Source: Weizmannia acidilactici (lineage in GTDB: Bacteria > Bacillota > Bacilli > Bacillales > Bacillaceae_C). Taken from it: 64,000 nt of DNA. The stretch spans positions 13,920-77,919 of the forward strand of contig NZ_BKZR01000012.1 in assembly GCF_008974225.1 (NCBI RefSeq). The letters run 5' to 3'. The position numbers and the translations under genes were made by a program. Positions 7,147 through 16,653 of this stretch are shown here, one piece after another; within the stretch, counting starts at the first letter, position 1, and every line of letters begins with the position of its first letter. The notes below the pieces were generated by a model that saw only the letters and a list, made by a program, of their open reading frames with translations, was not told the origin of the DNA and did no database searches.

Positions 7147-8064
7147 TTATACTTCCTGTGTCTCTACGTTCCCTAAAATATGCTTCGCTTTTGCGACGGC
7201 GTTCACCTGTTCATCCGCATGGTAGGAAGAGCGGACGAGCGGGCCCGATTCGCAGTGGCTGAAGCCTTTTGCAAGCGCAATTTTCTTTAATTCCGCAAAT
7301 TCATCCGGATGATAGTATTTGACGACTTTCATATGTTTTTTCGTCGGCTGCAAATACTGCCCGATCGTCAGAATGTCCACCTTGTTTGCACGCAGATCGT
7401 CCATTGCTTCCGCCAGCTCTTCCTTCGTTTCACCGAGGCCGACCATAATGCTCGATTTCGTCGGGATATCCGGCTGCATCTCTTTCGCGCGGCGCAAAAA
7501 TTCAAGCGAACGGTCGTATGTTGCGCGGGCGCGGACTCTCCTTGTCAGCCTGCGTACGGTTTCAATATTATGATTTAAAATATCCGGTCTTGCATCCATA
7601 AGCGTTCTCAAACTTTCGTAACGCCCCTGAAGATCGGATGGCAGCACTTCAACCGTTGTAAACGGGTTTTTACGGCGGATTGCGCGGACTGTTTCGGCCA
7701 TTATTGCAGCCCCTCCGTCTTTCAAATCATCGCGGGCCACCATCGTGACGACAACATGCTTCAGGTTCATCTTTTGTACCGATTCAGCAACACGTTCCGG
7801 CTCCTGCCAGTCAAGTTCGGAAGGCAGACCGGTTTTTACGGCGCAGAAACGGCATGCTCGCGTGCATACATCGCCCAAAATCATAAAAGTGGCAGTCCGC
7901 CTTGTCCCCCAGCATTCATGGATATTCGGACATCTTGCCTCTTCACAGACGGTATGTAAATTTTCCGCGCGCATCAATTTCTTTAATCCCGTATAGCTTT
8001 CATTTGTATTTAACTTAATTTTCAGCCATTCGGGTTTGCGCAAAACGTCTTCCTGTTTCTTCAT
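7147..8064 (-). CDS. lipA: Lipoyl synthase LipA
   Basis: This radical-SAM enzyme inserts two sulfurs into protein-bound octanoyl groups to make lipoyl cofactors for 2-oxoacid dehydrogenases and GcvH. The protein is 305 residues. The auxiliary-cluster motif is CEEARCPNIHEC and the SAM-cluster motif is CTRACRFC; the C-terminal RSSYHAD serine motif is also present. Start at ATG 8064 follows GGGAGATGAGAAA and gives the family N-terminus. It diverges from lytH. GcvH, a likely octanoyl/lipoyl carrier, is also in this window, and the two 4Fe-4S clusters tie it to the suf system. Confidence 0.96.
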   Translation of the reverse strand: MKKQEDVLRKPEWLKIKLNTNESYTGLKKLMRAENLHTVCEEARCPNIHECWGTRRTATFMILGDVCTRACRFCAVKTGLPSELDWQEPERVAESVQKMNLKHVVVTMVARDDLKDGGAAIMAETVRAIRRKNPFTTVEVLPSDLQGRYESLRTLMDARPDILNHNIETVRRLTRRVRARATYDRSLEFLRRAKEMQPDIPTKSSIMVGLGETKEELAEAMDDLRANKVDILTIGQYLQPTKKHMKVVKYYHPDEFAELKKIALAKGFSHCESGPLVRSSYHADEQVNAVAKAKHILGNVETQEV

Positions 8065-8231
8065 TTTCTCATCTCCCACTCGTTCACCCGAGTTTGTTCT
8101 TTTTCACTTTAACATATTTGGCACATTTTTTAAAAGAAAACGCAACCGGTTTTCCAATATTTTATATTTATGAAAATACTCCTCCTTTCCCACACTAAAC
8201 TTATGAGATAGACAGAAAGAGGGGTTTCAAT

Positions 8232-9536
8232 TTGCGATACATTTTGCTTTTTTGCATCGTGATAGGTCTCGGATTTTCTGCAATTCCCGCCTATGCAAAA
8301 GAACGATCCGACGGGGAAATGTATAAAAAGCGGATGGAACTTTACAAAAATATGGAAACGTTCACGCAAATCCCGTGGTATGTTTTGGCTGCCATTGACC
8401 AATATGAACGGAGCATCCGTTTTGCCCGTTCCGATTTGCCAAAACCGTCCGGACTTATTTCCATTTATTTTTCCCCTGAAAAATGGGCGGGGATTGCGAA
8501 CCCGGACCGAAATGACAACCGGCCGCTTACGATTACCTTATTTGGGGGGATCGGTAAAGACGGGGACGGCGACGGCAAAGCTGACCGCAACAATGATTTA
8601 GACGTCCTGTACACGATGAGTGATAATTTGCTAAAGTACGGCACGGATGACGATAATATCGAGATTGCGCTCTGGCATTATTACAAACGGGATAAAGCGG
8701 TACAGCTGATTACGGAAAAAGCAAAAATTTACAATACGTTCGGCACGATCGAGTTAACAGACCAAGCTTTCCCGCTCCCGCTAGGGTACAATTACAACTA
8801 CCGGAGCACATGGGGCGACCGCAGGGGCTGGGGCGGCCGCCGGATCCATGAAGGCACGGACATTTTTGCCGATTACGGCGTCCCGGTGCGCGCCACCTGC
8901 TACGGGGTTGTCGAGATGAAAGGCTGGAATAAATACGGCGGCTGGCGCATCGGCATCCGTGATTTAAACAATACGTACCATTATTTTGCCCATTTGAGCG
9001 GCTATGCAAAAAATATCCATGTCGGCCAGGTCGTGAAACCCGGCATGGTAATTGGCGGCGTCGGCAGCACCGGCTACGGCCCGCCCGGCACATCCGGCAA
9101 ATTCCCACCGCACTTGCACTACGGCATGTACAAAGACAACGGGCGCAGCGAATGGTCTTTTGACCCGTACCCATATTTGCAGAGATGGGAATATCTCGAG
9201 AAGCAGAAAAAACAACGGTGCGGGTACTGCAATCATTTCGCCAGCACATATAGCGCAGGCGCTGCATATTGCACCGGGAGCTGGCCCGCACATCTGGCAC
9301 CGGGCAATCAATACGGTTTGGAATGGGGGAGGGAGCCACTACCCATCACATTTGTGTACCGGGTGAAAAATACTCAATCAACAATGAGGCGCTACAATGC
9401 GGCTGCAGCGCCTGTTATTTTGAGCTTTTCGGCGGTTCGATCAACGGCGCCGCGGTACTGCCATTTCCGTTGTAAAACTGCGGTACATCGCCGTTGTAAT
9501 TTCCCATTGCCAGCGGTACATCACGCGTATACGTAA
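8232..9536 (+). CDS. lytH: LytH-type L-Ala-D-Glu endopeptidase (M23), with run-on C-terminus
   Basis: This secreted M23 metallopeptidase trims peptide side chains of spore cortex peptidoglycan. A signal peptide is seen (ILLFCIVIGLGFSAIPAYA), then a helical region, then the M23 domain with HEGTDIF near residue 210 and HLHYG near residue 296 as zinc ligands. The start is TTG at 8232 behind AAAGAGGGG. The family normally ends soon after the PYPYLQRWE segment (about residue 320), but here the frame continues for about 108 Cys/Arg-rich residues. It runs through a hairpin and 122 bases antisense into yunB. A small indel in the A6 run near 9207-9212 or a lost stop is likely. Confidence 0.8.
   Translation: MRYILLFCIVIGLGFSAIPAYAKERSDGEMYKKRMELYKNMETFTQIPWYVLAAIDQYERSIRFARSDLPKPSGLISIYFSPEKWAGIANPDRNDNRPLTITLFGGIGKDGDGDGKADRNNDLDVLYTMSDNLLKYGTDDDNIEIALWHYYKRDKAVQLITEKAKIYNTFGTIELTDQAFPLPLGYNYNYRSTWGDRRGWGGRRIHEGTDIFADYGVPVRATCYGVVEMKGWNKYGGWRIGIRDLNNTYHYFAHLSGYAKNIHVGQVVKPGMVIGGVGSTGYGPPGTSGKFPPHLHYGMYKDNGRSEWSFDPYPYLQRWEYLEKQKKQRCGYCNHFASTYSAGAAYCTGSWPAHLAPGNQYGLEWGREPLPITFVYRVKNTQSTMRRYNAAAAPVILSFSAVRSTAPRYCHFRCKTAVHRRCNFPLPAVHHAYT
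9386..9413. terminator. Hairpin between lytH and yunB
   Basis: AGGCGCTACAATG...GCAGCGCCT forms a stem of 7 pairs directly after the yunB stop. Read rightwards it is followed by GTTATTTT. It was probably the shared terminator of the convergent genes before the lytH frame ran through it. Confidence 0.5.
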
Positions 9537-10143
9537 TGACATCAGAAGCAAATGGAATAATGACCTGCATTTTGATTTTTAACTGCACATAAATATAGAA
9601 AAAAGCGTTGTTAATCCCGTACTCTTCTTTTTTTACCTTGATATTGGAACTCTCAACATCGCCAACCATTTGAAAAGTGACCGGAATATCAGGACCGATG
9701 TTCCCGAGCAAAGCAATATTGGTCACTTTTCCAAGCGGAACAGAAAAAATTTCGGCTTCCGATTTTTTCTTTCCATTGAGCATCCCGTCATTTGAAATTT
9801 CTTCAAGAGAAGTAATATTCCCTTTTTCCACTTCTTTAAACTGGCGGATGATCTGGTTTTCAATTTCTGACTGGACAAGCGCCAGTTCCTGCGGATCAAT
9901 CGTATCCAGCTTGCTGTTTTTGCCGCCTCTTACATGGTCTTCAATCGCCTGATTTGTAACATAAGCGGCAAGTTTTTTCGTTTCCGATTCGGCGTACCGC
10001 ATTAATGTCGGTTTAATGCCTTCGTCAATAATAATGATACTGACGATGGTGGCCACAGTAAAAAACACGCAAGAAAGTAAAAGTACATACCGTGTCGGCA
10101 AAGGCCCCCGCCGCCGGAATTTAGAGGTGCGGAATTTTCCCAT
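9415..10143 (-). CDS. yunB: Sporulation protein YunB
   Basis: This 242-residue protein matches YunB, a mother-cell sporulation protein of unknown mechanism needed for full spore formation. It has a basic N-terminus (KFRTSKFRRRG), one membrane segment at about residues 18-40 (LLLSCVFFTVATIVSIIII) and a long extracytoplasmic domain ending in DVPLAMGNYNGDVPQ. The ATG at 10143 follows GGGGGG with 7-base spacing; a TTG at 10161 would start on top of that site. It converges on lytH, itself sporulation-linked in Bacillus. Confidence 0.88.
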   Translation of the reverse strand: MGKFRTSKFRRRGPLPTRYVLLLSCVFFTVATIVSIIIIDEGIKPTLMRYAESETKKLAAYVTNQAIEDHVRGGKNSKLDTIDPQELALVQSEIENQIIRQFKEVEKGNITSLEEISNDGMLNGKKKSEAEIFSVPLGKVTNIALLGNIGPDIPVTFQMVGDVESSNIKVKKEEYGINNAFFYIYVQLKIKMQVIIPFASDVITYTRDVPLAMGNYNGDVPQFYNGNGSTAAPLIEPPKSSK

Positions 10144-10296
10144 CAAAAATCCCCCCTGCAAGCAATTCTATGCTGCTTTTGGGGGGATTATGATGGTTTT
10201 CCGTCCTGATTGGTATGATGCTGTCCTTTAAGATAACCTTGATAAAGGACATTTCGGCACACAGCCCGCACGCTTTTTTTGTCTATTTCTGCCGCA

Positions 10297-10605
10297 TTAA
10301 ACCATTTTCAACAGGGCGTCTTTCCCGCGCATTCCCGCTGTTACGCCGATTTTTTCCGCTTCATATGTGACCGACTCAAGCGGCGCTTCCAATAATTGTT
10401 CAATTGTTTTTACGCCGACCGCCCTGCCGGCAATAATATGGCGATCCTTTAACTTTTCATTCAGCAGGCCGACATCAAGCGCCCCGCACATAATATAGCC
10501 TTTTTCGTTTGAAACCGTTAATAAGGTCGTTTTCGGCAGCCGGACAGTTGTCGCGATAAACGTATGCCCTTCGATTTCAACCGGTGATACGGTTACCAAT
10601 TCCAT
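10297..10605 (-). CDS. yunC: YunC family protein (DUF1805)
   Basis: This 102-residue conserved protein has no established function. The diagnostic block GYIMCGALDVGLLN is present, as are AGRAVGVKTIEQLL and APLESVTY. ATG at 10605 follows GAAAGGGGCGA; an upstream ATG at 10632 would add nine residues. It is just downstream of yunD, and the pair is probably cotranscribed. Confidence 0.9.
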   Translation of the reverse strand: MELVTVSPVEIEGHTFIATTVRLPKTTLLTVSNEKGYIMCGALDVGLLNEKLKDRHIIAGRAVGVKTIEQLLEAPLESVTYEAEKIGVTAGMRGKDALLKMV

Positions 10606-10660
10606 TCGCCCCTTTCTCAAGTCTTCTTCCATACTTTATGAAAAGGGCCGTGAAAGGTTC

Positions 10661-12037
10661 CTATGGCCGTACCTTGTAAAGTTCCACCAGTTTCCACTCG
10701 AGCACATCCCGCAAAAACTCCGGCATGAAATAATGAATTTCGGCCTCCCGGATATGCGGAAAAAAGTTTCCGAACGTATACATGTCAATCGTGCCCAGCT
10801 TATAAATACGGTCCGGGGCAACTGGCTGCCCGTTAATGTATATTTTGCGCAGTGCATGGTTGAACTGAATTCTCCGGTATACAAACTGCCCCATGATTTT
10901 CCCGCGGAAGCCGAGCCCTTTCAATTCAAGATGTGGCCATTTCGGATCCAGCGTTGCCAAAAGCACCTCCTGAAGCTGGGCGCCCGTCAGTTCGATCAGG
11001 CACGGGTTGATCGGATGCGGGAGGATGCGGTGCAGGTCGAATTTTGTTACCGGTCCTTGTTCTAGGCTGCCAAGCACCAGGCCGGCATTTAAAAAAGCGC
11101 AGTCCGCGCCGCACCATTCCATCACCGCTTCGCAAAGCAGTCCCGCGAGGCAGTTATCTCTGAACCAGTCCGATTCCAATGTTTCCGGCAAATACACAAG
11201 CTTTTTGTCCAATAATTTTTTTCCCTCAAAATAATAATGTTCAATTTCGCTTGCTTCATCATGCGGTTCCTGAAAGTTGCCGGTCGGCAAAGCGCGCGCC
11301 GAGCGGTGAACGATTTTTTTGGCGCCCGGATCGATCTCCAGCTTCACATGGCCGAGATAATAACCGTATTTCCCAGCAGCTGCCAGCAGTGTCTGCCCGT
11401 CCGTTTCTCCTTTTTCCAGCACATGGTGCGTATGCCCGCCTAAAATGAGATCGACTTCCGGATATAGCTTTGCAACGATGAGGTCTTCGTGAATCCCTAA
11501 ATGCGAAAGTACGACAATAATATCCGCCTGTTTTTTTAAAAAATCAATCTGCGTTTCGAGTTCTTTAAGCGGGTTGGAGATTTGCCAGCCAAGCAGCCTG
11601 TACAATTTATAAAACGGCGCTGTCACCCCGGTAACACCGATTCTTACGCCGCCTTTTGTAGTGTAAATTTTCCGCGGCACTGTCCACTTTGGCCGTTTAA
11701 AATTATCATCGTACAAGTTGGCAAGGATAATATCGAATTGGGCCTCCTGGTACAGCGTGTCCAAGGCGTCGTGCGGCATCGTAATCCCTTCATTGTTGCC
11801 GATCGTGGCAGCCAGGTATCCAAGTTCGTTCAAGAGCCGGACGTTCGCTTTTCCCATCGTCCCTTCTGTATATGGATGACACCTGTCCACATGGTCACCG
11901 AGGTCAAAAAGCAGCATTTCTTCATTGTTCCGGGCATGCTGCTCCTTTTTCCGTTGTAAAAAATGCCGGATCTTCGGCCAGTTTTCAAAATGACTGTGAA
12001 TATCATTTGTATGGTATATATGTAAAATTTCGTTCAT
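10661..12037 (-). CDS. yunD: YunD, 5'-nucleotidase / cyclic phosphodiesterase family metallophosphoesterase
   Basis: This protein of 458 residues has an N-terminal calcineurin-like metallophosphoesterase domain and a C-terminal 5'-nucleotidase domain. Metal-binding motifs seen are HTNDIHSHFEN, FDLGDHVD, IGNNEGIT and LGGHTHHV. The usual GNHE motif reads GNNE, so one metal or catalytic histidine is replaced. No signal peptide is visible, so a cytosolic location is likely, unlike secreted UshA-type enzymes. The ATG at 12037 follows AAGGGGACCGGCA. The exact substrate is unknown. Confidence 0.87.
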   Translation of the reverse strand: MNEILHIYHTNDIHSHFENWPKIRHFLQRKKEQHARNNEEMLLFDLGDHVDRCHPYTEGTMGKANVRLLNELGYLAATIGNNEGITMPHDALDTLYQEAQFDIILANLYDDNFKRPKWTVPRKIYTTKGGVRIGVTGVTAPFYKLYRLLGWQISNPLKELETQIDFLKKQADIIVVLSHLGIHEDLIVAKLYPEVDLILGGHTHHVLEKGETDGQTLLAAAGKYGYYLGHVKLEIDPGAKKIVHRSARALPTGNFQEPHDEASEIEHYYFEGKKLLDKKLVYLPETLESDWFRDNCLAGLLCEAVMEWCGADCAFLNAGLVLGSLEQGPVTKFDLHRILPHPINPCLIELTGAQLQEVLLATLDPKWPHLELKGLGFRGKIMGQFVYRRIQFNHALRKIYINGQPVAPDRIYKLGTIDMYTFGNFFPHIREAEIHYFMPEFLRDVLEWKLVELYKVRP

Positions 12038-12210
12038 TGCCGGTCCCCTTATCATGGTGAGGGTAATGTACAGACAGCCGTTTGAAACAGCCGCCCTGTA
12101 TCCTATATGCTTATGGATTTTATTTTATCACGATTTTAAAAACGGTGCGGGCTTTTGGATAACGTATTTGCAAAACCCCTCCTGAAAATTGCCCGTAAAG
12201 CAAAGAATGA

Positions 12211-12250
12211 AAAAACATCCGCTACAGACTTACTGCAGCGGATGTTTTTT
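12211..12250 (-). terminator. Terminator of the suf operon
   Basis: AAAAACATCCGCT and AGCGGATGTTTTTT flank a short loop. Read leftwards this is a stem followed by a T-run immediately after the sufB stop. Confidence 0.85.
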
Positions 12251-12254
12251 ACTG

Positions 12255-13652
12255 TTAACCAATGGAGCCTTCCATCTCGAATTTGATGAGGCGGTTCATT
12301 TCAACGGCGTATTCCATCGGCAGTTCTTTTGTAAATGGCTCGATGAAGCCCATGACGATCATTTCCGTTGCTTCCTGTTCGGAAATACCGCGGCTCATCA
12401 AATAGAAAAGCTGTTCTTCCGATACTTTCGATACTTTTGCTTCGTGTTCGAGCGAAATATTGTCGTTCAAGATTTCGTTGTACGGAATCGTATCGGATGT
12501 TGATTGGTTATCCATAATGAGCGTGTCGCACTCGATGTTGGCGCGGGCGCCGTCCGCTTTCCGGCCGAAATGCACCATACCGCGATACGTCACTTTGCCG
12601 CCGTGCTTCGAGATCGATTTTGACACGATCGTAGAGGAAGTATTTGGTGCCAAATGGTACATTTTTGAGCCGGCATCCTGGTGCTGGCCTTTTCCGGCGA
12701 TTGCGATCGACAGTGTCATGCCGCGCGCGCCTTCCCCTCTCAGCAGCACGGATGGATATTTCATCGTTAATTTCGAGCCGATGTTCCCGTCGATCCATTC
12801 CATCGTCGCATTTTCATCACACACCGCACGTTTCGTAACGAGGTTGTAGACGTTGTTCGCCCAGTTTTGGATCGTCGTATAGCGGCAGTATGCATTTTTC
12901 TTGACGATGATTTCAACAACGGCGCTGTGGAGCGAGTTCGTCGTATAAACCGGTGCCGTGCACCCTTCGACATAGTGGACGGACGCGCCTTCATCGACGA
13001 TAATCAATGTCCGTTCAAACTGCCCCATGTTTTCCGAGTTAATCCGGAAATAAGCCTGCAGCGGCGTGTCGACTTTTACGCCAGGCGGAACATAGATGAA
13101 GGAACCGCCCGACCATACAGCCGAGTTCAAAGCCGCAAATTTATTGTCTGTCGGAGGAACGACTGTTGCCCAATATTTGCGGAAAATATCTTCATTTTCC
13201 TTTAACGCGGAATCCGTGTCTTTGAAAACAATGCCGAGTTTTTCCAAATCCTGTTTCATATTATGGTATACGACTTCCGATTCGTATTGCGCAGAAACGC
13301 CTGCCAAATATTTTTGTTCCGCTTCCGGAATACCGAGTTTATCAAACGTATTTTTGATTTCCTGCGGCACTTCATCCCAGGAACGGCCGGCATGTTCGGT
13401 CGGCTTTACATAATACGTAATGTCATCAAAGTCCAGCCCGGAGAGGTCCCCGCCCCATTGCGGCATCGGTTTGTTGTAAAAATGCTCCAGGGATTTCAGG
13501 CGGAAATCAAGCATCCATTGCGGTTCCTCTTTCATTTTTGAAATTTCTTCCACAATTTCTTTCGTTAATCCGCGATTCGCACGAAAAATGGAAACGTCTT
13601 TATCCCGAAAGCCGTACTTATAATCTCCGATTTCCGGCATTTTTTTAGCCAT
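12255..13652 (-). CDS. sufB: Fe-S cluster scaffold complex subunit SufB
   Basis: SufB is the core scaffold of the SufBCD complex, on which sulfur from SufS/SufU is built into Fe-S clusters. The protein has 465 residues, the usual length. Characteristic blocks include WMLDFRLKSLEHF near the N-terminus, YVPPGVKVDTPLQ, EGCTAPVYTTNSLH (with the conserved cysteine) and SRGISEQEA near the end. It is the last gene of the leftward sufC-sufD-sufS-sufU-sufB operon, six bases after sufU, and is followed by a terminator. Confidence 0.97.
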   Translation of the reverse strand: MAKKMPEIGDYKYGFRDKDVSIFRANRGLTKEIVEEISKMKEEPQWMLDFRLKSLEHFYNKPMPQWGGDLSGLDFDDITYYVKPTEHAGRSWDEVPQEIKNTFDKLGIPEAEQKYLAGVSAQYESEVVYHNMKQDLEKLGIVFKDTDSALKENEDIFRKYWATVVPPTDNKFAALNSAVWSGGSFIYVPPGVKVDTPLQAYFRINSENMGQFERTLIIVDEGASVHYVEGCTAPVYTTNSLHSAVVEIIVKKNAYCRYTTIQNWANNVYNLVTKRAVCDENATMEWIDGNIGSKLTMKYPSVLLRGEGARGMTLSIAIAGKGQHQDAGSKMYHLAPNTSSTIVSKSISKHGGKVTYRGMVHFGRKADGARANIECDTLIMDNQSTSDTIPYNEILNDNISLEHEAKVSKVSEEQLFYLMSRGISEQEATEMIVMGFIEPFTKELPMEYAVEMNRLIKFEMEGSIG

Positions 13653-13658
13653 CAGCCA

Positions 13659-14105
13659 TCATTCCTCCATTCCTTTTTCTTCTTTGACCCCTTTTTCCAT
13701 CGCCTTCCATGCCAACGTCGCACATTTGATCCGGGCAGGGAATTTCGAAACGCCGTGCAAAGCTTCAATATCACCGAGGTCAATATCATCTTCGTATTCT
13801 TTTCCCTGCACCATTTCCGAGAAAATATGGGAAAGCTTCACCGCTTCCTCCACCGTTTTTCCCTTTATCGACTGCGTCATCATGGAAGCGGACGCCATCG
13901 AAATTGAACAGCCCTCGCCGGTAAATTTCGCGTCTTTGATGATGTCGTCTTCCACTTTCATCGTCAAATGGATCCGGTCGCCGCAAGTCGGGTTATTCAT
14001 ATCGATCGTCAGGCTTCCATCTTCCAAACTGCCCCTGTTTCGCGGATTTTTATAGTGGTCCATAATCACGCTGCGGTACAGCGCATCAAGGTTATTAGAA
14101 GACAT
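13659..14105 (-). CDS. sufU: Zinc-dependent sulfurtransferase SufU
   Basis: SufU accepts persulfide sulfur from SufS and hands it to the SufBCD scaffold; it is a zinc protein in Firmicutes. The 148 residues include the three conserved cysteines in NPTCGDR, GEGCSIS and KCATLAW. The ATG at 14105 overlaps the end of sufS by 11 bases, with AAGGAG inside the sufS tail as ribosome site. The longer in-frame extension to 14207 lies wholly inside sufS and is not used. Translational coupling to sufS is likely. Confidence 0.96.
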   Translation of the reverse strand: MSSNNLDALYRSVIMDHYKNPRNRGSLEDGSLTIDMNNPTCGDRIHLTMKVEDDIIKDAKFTGEGCSISMASASMMTQSIKGKTVEEAVKLSHIFSEMVQGKEYEDDIDLGDIEALHGVSKFPARIKCATLAWKAMEKGVKEEKGMEE

Positions 14106-15324
14106 TTGTGAAATACTCCTTTGCTTTGACGATACCGGCAACCAGTTTGTCAATATCTTCTTTTGTATTGTATAAATAAAAGCTTGCACGCGCAGTGGCG
14201 GAAACATTGAGCCATTTCATCAAAGGCTGTGCGCAGTGGTGACCGGCGCGGATCGCGATTCCTTCCGCATCGAGCACGGTCGCCACGTCATGCGGGTGCA
14301 CATCTTTCAAATTGAACGTGACGAGCCCTGCCCGCTGATCGGCTTTTTTCGGGCCGTAAACCGTAATGCCTTCCACTTTGGAAAGCTGATCCAGAGCATA
14401 GGCGCTCAAATTGTGTTCATACGCCTGGATTGCATCGAGCCCGATTTCCTCGAGAAAATCGATGGCTTCCCCGAGCCCGATCGCTCCGGCAATGATCGGC
14501 GTGCCCCCTTCAAATTTCCACGGGAGTTCTTTCCATGTGGAATCATAGAGGCCGACAAAATCGATCATTTCCCCGCCGTACTCGAGCGGTTCCATATTTT
14601 CAAGCAGCGCTTTTTTCCCGTACAGGACGCCCACACCGGTCGGGCCGCACATTTTATGGCTGGAGAAGGCTAAAAAGTCGCATTCCAGATCCTTCACATC
14701 GATTTTCAGATGCGGCGCGCCTTGGGCGGCATCGACAACCATATAAGCACCGTGGCTGTGTGCGATTTTCGCAATTTCCCTGACCGGGTTAATCGTTCCG
14801 AGCACGTTGGAAATGAGCGCCACGGCAACCATTTTGGTTTGGTCCGTAATCGTTTTTTGCACATCTTCAAGCCGTAATGTGCCATCTTCTTGCATCGGCA
14901 TATATTTTAAAACGGCGCCTTTTCTTTTCGCAAGCTGCTGCCACGGAATCAGGTTGCTGTGGTGTTCCATATACGTAATGACGATTTCATCGCCTTCCTG
15001 CACATGGTCGTTCCCGAAACTGTGCGCAACCAAGTTTAACCCGGCTGTCGTCCCTTTCGTGAACACCACTTCTTCCGTCGACTCAGCGCCGATAAATTTG
15101 CGGACTTTTTCGCGCGCGCCTTCATAGCGGTCGGTCGCTTTTGTCCCGAGTGTATGGACGCCGCGGTGGACATTCGAATTGTATTCACGGTAATACTGAT
15201 TGACGGCTTCAATGACACGGAGCGGCTTTTGTGAAGTCGCAGCACTGTCTAAATAAACAAGCGGATGGCCGTTTACTTCCTGGTCCAATATTGGAAACTG
15301 CCGGCGAACTTCTTTGATATCCAT
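14095..15324 (-). CDS. sufS: Cysteine desulfurase SufS
   Basis: SufS is a PLP enzyme that removes sulfur from cysteine as an enzyme-bound persulfide for Fe-S assembly. The protein is 409 residues. The PLP lysine lies in SSHKMCGPTG and the active cysteine in RAGHHCAQP, typical of group II desulfurases. The start codon overlaps the sufD stop by one base (TAATG), so the genes are coupled. SufU follows with an 11-base overlap. Confidence 0.97.
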   Translation of the reverse strand: MDIKEVRRQFPILDQEVNGHPLVYLDSAATSQKPLRVIEAVNQYYREYNSNVHRGVHTLGTKATDRYEGAREKVRKFIGAESTEEVVFTKGTTAGLNLVAHSFGNDHVQEGDEIVITYMEHHSNLIPWQQLAKRKGAVLKYMPMQEDGTLRLEDVQKTITDQTKMVAVALISNVLGTINPVREIAKIAHSHGAYMVVDAAQGAPHLKIDVKDLECDFLAFSSHKMCGPTGVGVLYGKKALLENMEPLEYGGEMIDFVGLYDSTWKELPWKFEGGTPIIAGAIGLGEAIDFLEEIGLDAIQAYEHNLSAYALDQLSKVEGITVYGPKKADQRAGLVTFNLKDVHPHDVATVLDAEGIAIRAGHHCAQPLMKWLNVSATARASFYLYNTKEDIDKLVAGIVKAKEYFTNVF

Positions 15325-16634
15325 TATCGCACTTTCCTTTCAATGACTTCCGTCAATTGTTTTTTTACACTTTCAATCGGCAGCTGCGTGACAACCGGAG
15401 CGAGGAAGCCGTGGATGATCAGCCTTTCCGCTTCGCTTCTTGTAATGCCCCGGCTCATCAAATAGTAGAGCTGCACAGGGTCAACGCGCCCGACAGATGC
15501 GGCGTGACCGGCCATGACATCATCTTCGTCAATGAGGAGCATCGGGTTGGCGTCACCGCGCGCTTTTTCGCTCAGCATCAACACACGCGATTCCTGTTCC
15601 GCATCCGATTTGGACGCGCCATGCTCAATTTTGCCGATGCCGTTAAAGATCATCGTTGAGGCGTCTTTTACAACGCCGTGTTTTAAAATAAAGCTTTCTG
15701 TATTTTTTCCGAAGTGGGCTATCCTTGTTGTATAGTTTTGGATTTGTTTTCCGCAGCTCACGACAACTGTTTTGGAATGGGAAACGGATCCGTCGCCCAT
15801 CAGGTTGGTTGTATTGTCGGAAATCGTATTGCCGTCGTTCATCATGCCAAGCGCCCATTCAATCTGTGCATCGCGTCCGGCGTAGCCCCGGCGGTTCACA
15901 TAAGTGGTGACGCCTTCCGCAAGCGCGTCAACCGCACCATATTCGATTTTTGCGTTCGCTTCGGCAATGACTTCCGTAACAATATTGACGATGCCTTTTG
16001 CATTGTCGTTTGTCGAAATATAGTTTTCAACGTAAGTAACCGCACTGTTTTCATCCGCCACCACCAGCACATGGTTGAAAAGCGGCGCCGTTTCATGGTC
16101 GTGCACATAAATGGCCTGAACCGGTTCTTCCAGCACTACATTTTTCGGCAAGTATAAAAATGTCCCGCCGTTCACCAAAGCTGCATGGAGGGCGGTCAAA
16201 CGGTGTTCATCCACTTTTACTGCATCTGTCATGAAGTACTTTTTCACGAGGTCAGGATGTTCTTTTACGGCTGTAAAAATATCTGTCAGGATGACCCCTT
16301 TTGCTTTTGCGCCTTCCGACAGGGAAAGGTAGGCCCGCGTCTGGTTATGCTGGATATAGAGATTCTTTTTCGCATTTTCGAGATCCACGAGCGCTTTTAC
16401 TTTCTCAGGCAGTTCATTTAAAGAACTGTACGCCGGGCTTGCCACACTGAAATCCGTAAACTGTGTAAAATTCCATTTATTCAGCTTCGTCTTATCCACT
16501 TCCGGCATCGGAGCGGTTTCGGCCCGGCCAAGTGCATAGAGGCGGAGCTCCTTAAACCATTCCGGTTCGCCGTTTCGGTCGGAATAAGAGCGAACATCCT
16601 GTTGAGTCATCGATAATTTTGTTTCTACCATCAT
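15324..16634 (-). CDS. sufD: Fe-S cluster assembly protein SufD
   Basis: SufD is the SufB paralogue that completes the SufBC2D complex and helps iron entry. The protein is 436 residues. Typical features are EPEWFKELRLYALGRAET near the N-terminus, the beta-helix core, and the C-terminal YYLMSRGITRSEAERLIIHG. Start at ATG 16634 follows AGGAG with an 8-base gap; a second ATG directly behind it is also possible. The extension to 16727 lies inside sufC and is rejected. It is the second gene of the suf operon. Confidence 0.96.
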   Translation of the reverse strand: MMVETKLSMTQQDVRSYSDRNGEPEWFKELRLYALGRAETAPMPEVDKTKLNKWNFTQFTDFSVASPAYSSLNELPEKVKALVDLENAKKNLYIQHNQTRAYLSLSEGAKAKGVILTDIFTAVKEHPDLVKKYFMTDAVKVDEHRLTALHAALVNGGTFLYLPKNVVLEEPVQAIYVHDHETAPLFNHVLVVADENSAVTYVENYISTNDNAKGIVNIVTEVIAEANAKIEYGAVDALAEGVTTYVNRRGYAGRDAQIEWALGMMNDGNTISDNTTNLMGDGSVSHSKTVVVSCGKQIQNYTTRIAHFGKNTESFILKHGVVKDASTMIFNGIGKIEHGASKSDAEQESRVLMLSEKARGDANPMLLIDEDDVMAGHAASVGRVDPVQLYYLMSRGITRSEAERLIIHGFLAPVVTQLPIESVKKQLTEVIERKVR

Positions 16635-16653
16635 GTCTGCTGCTCCTCCCTGC

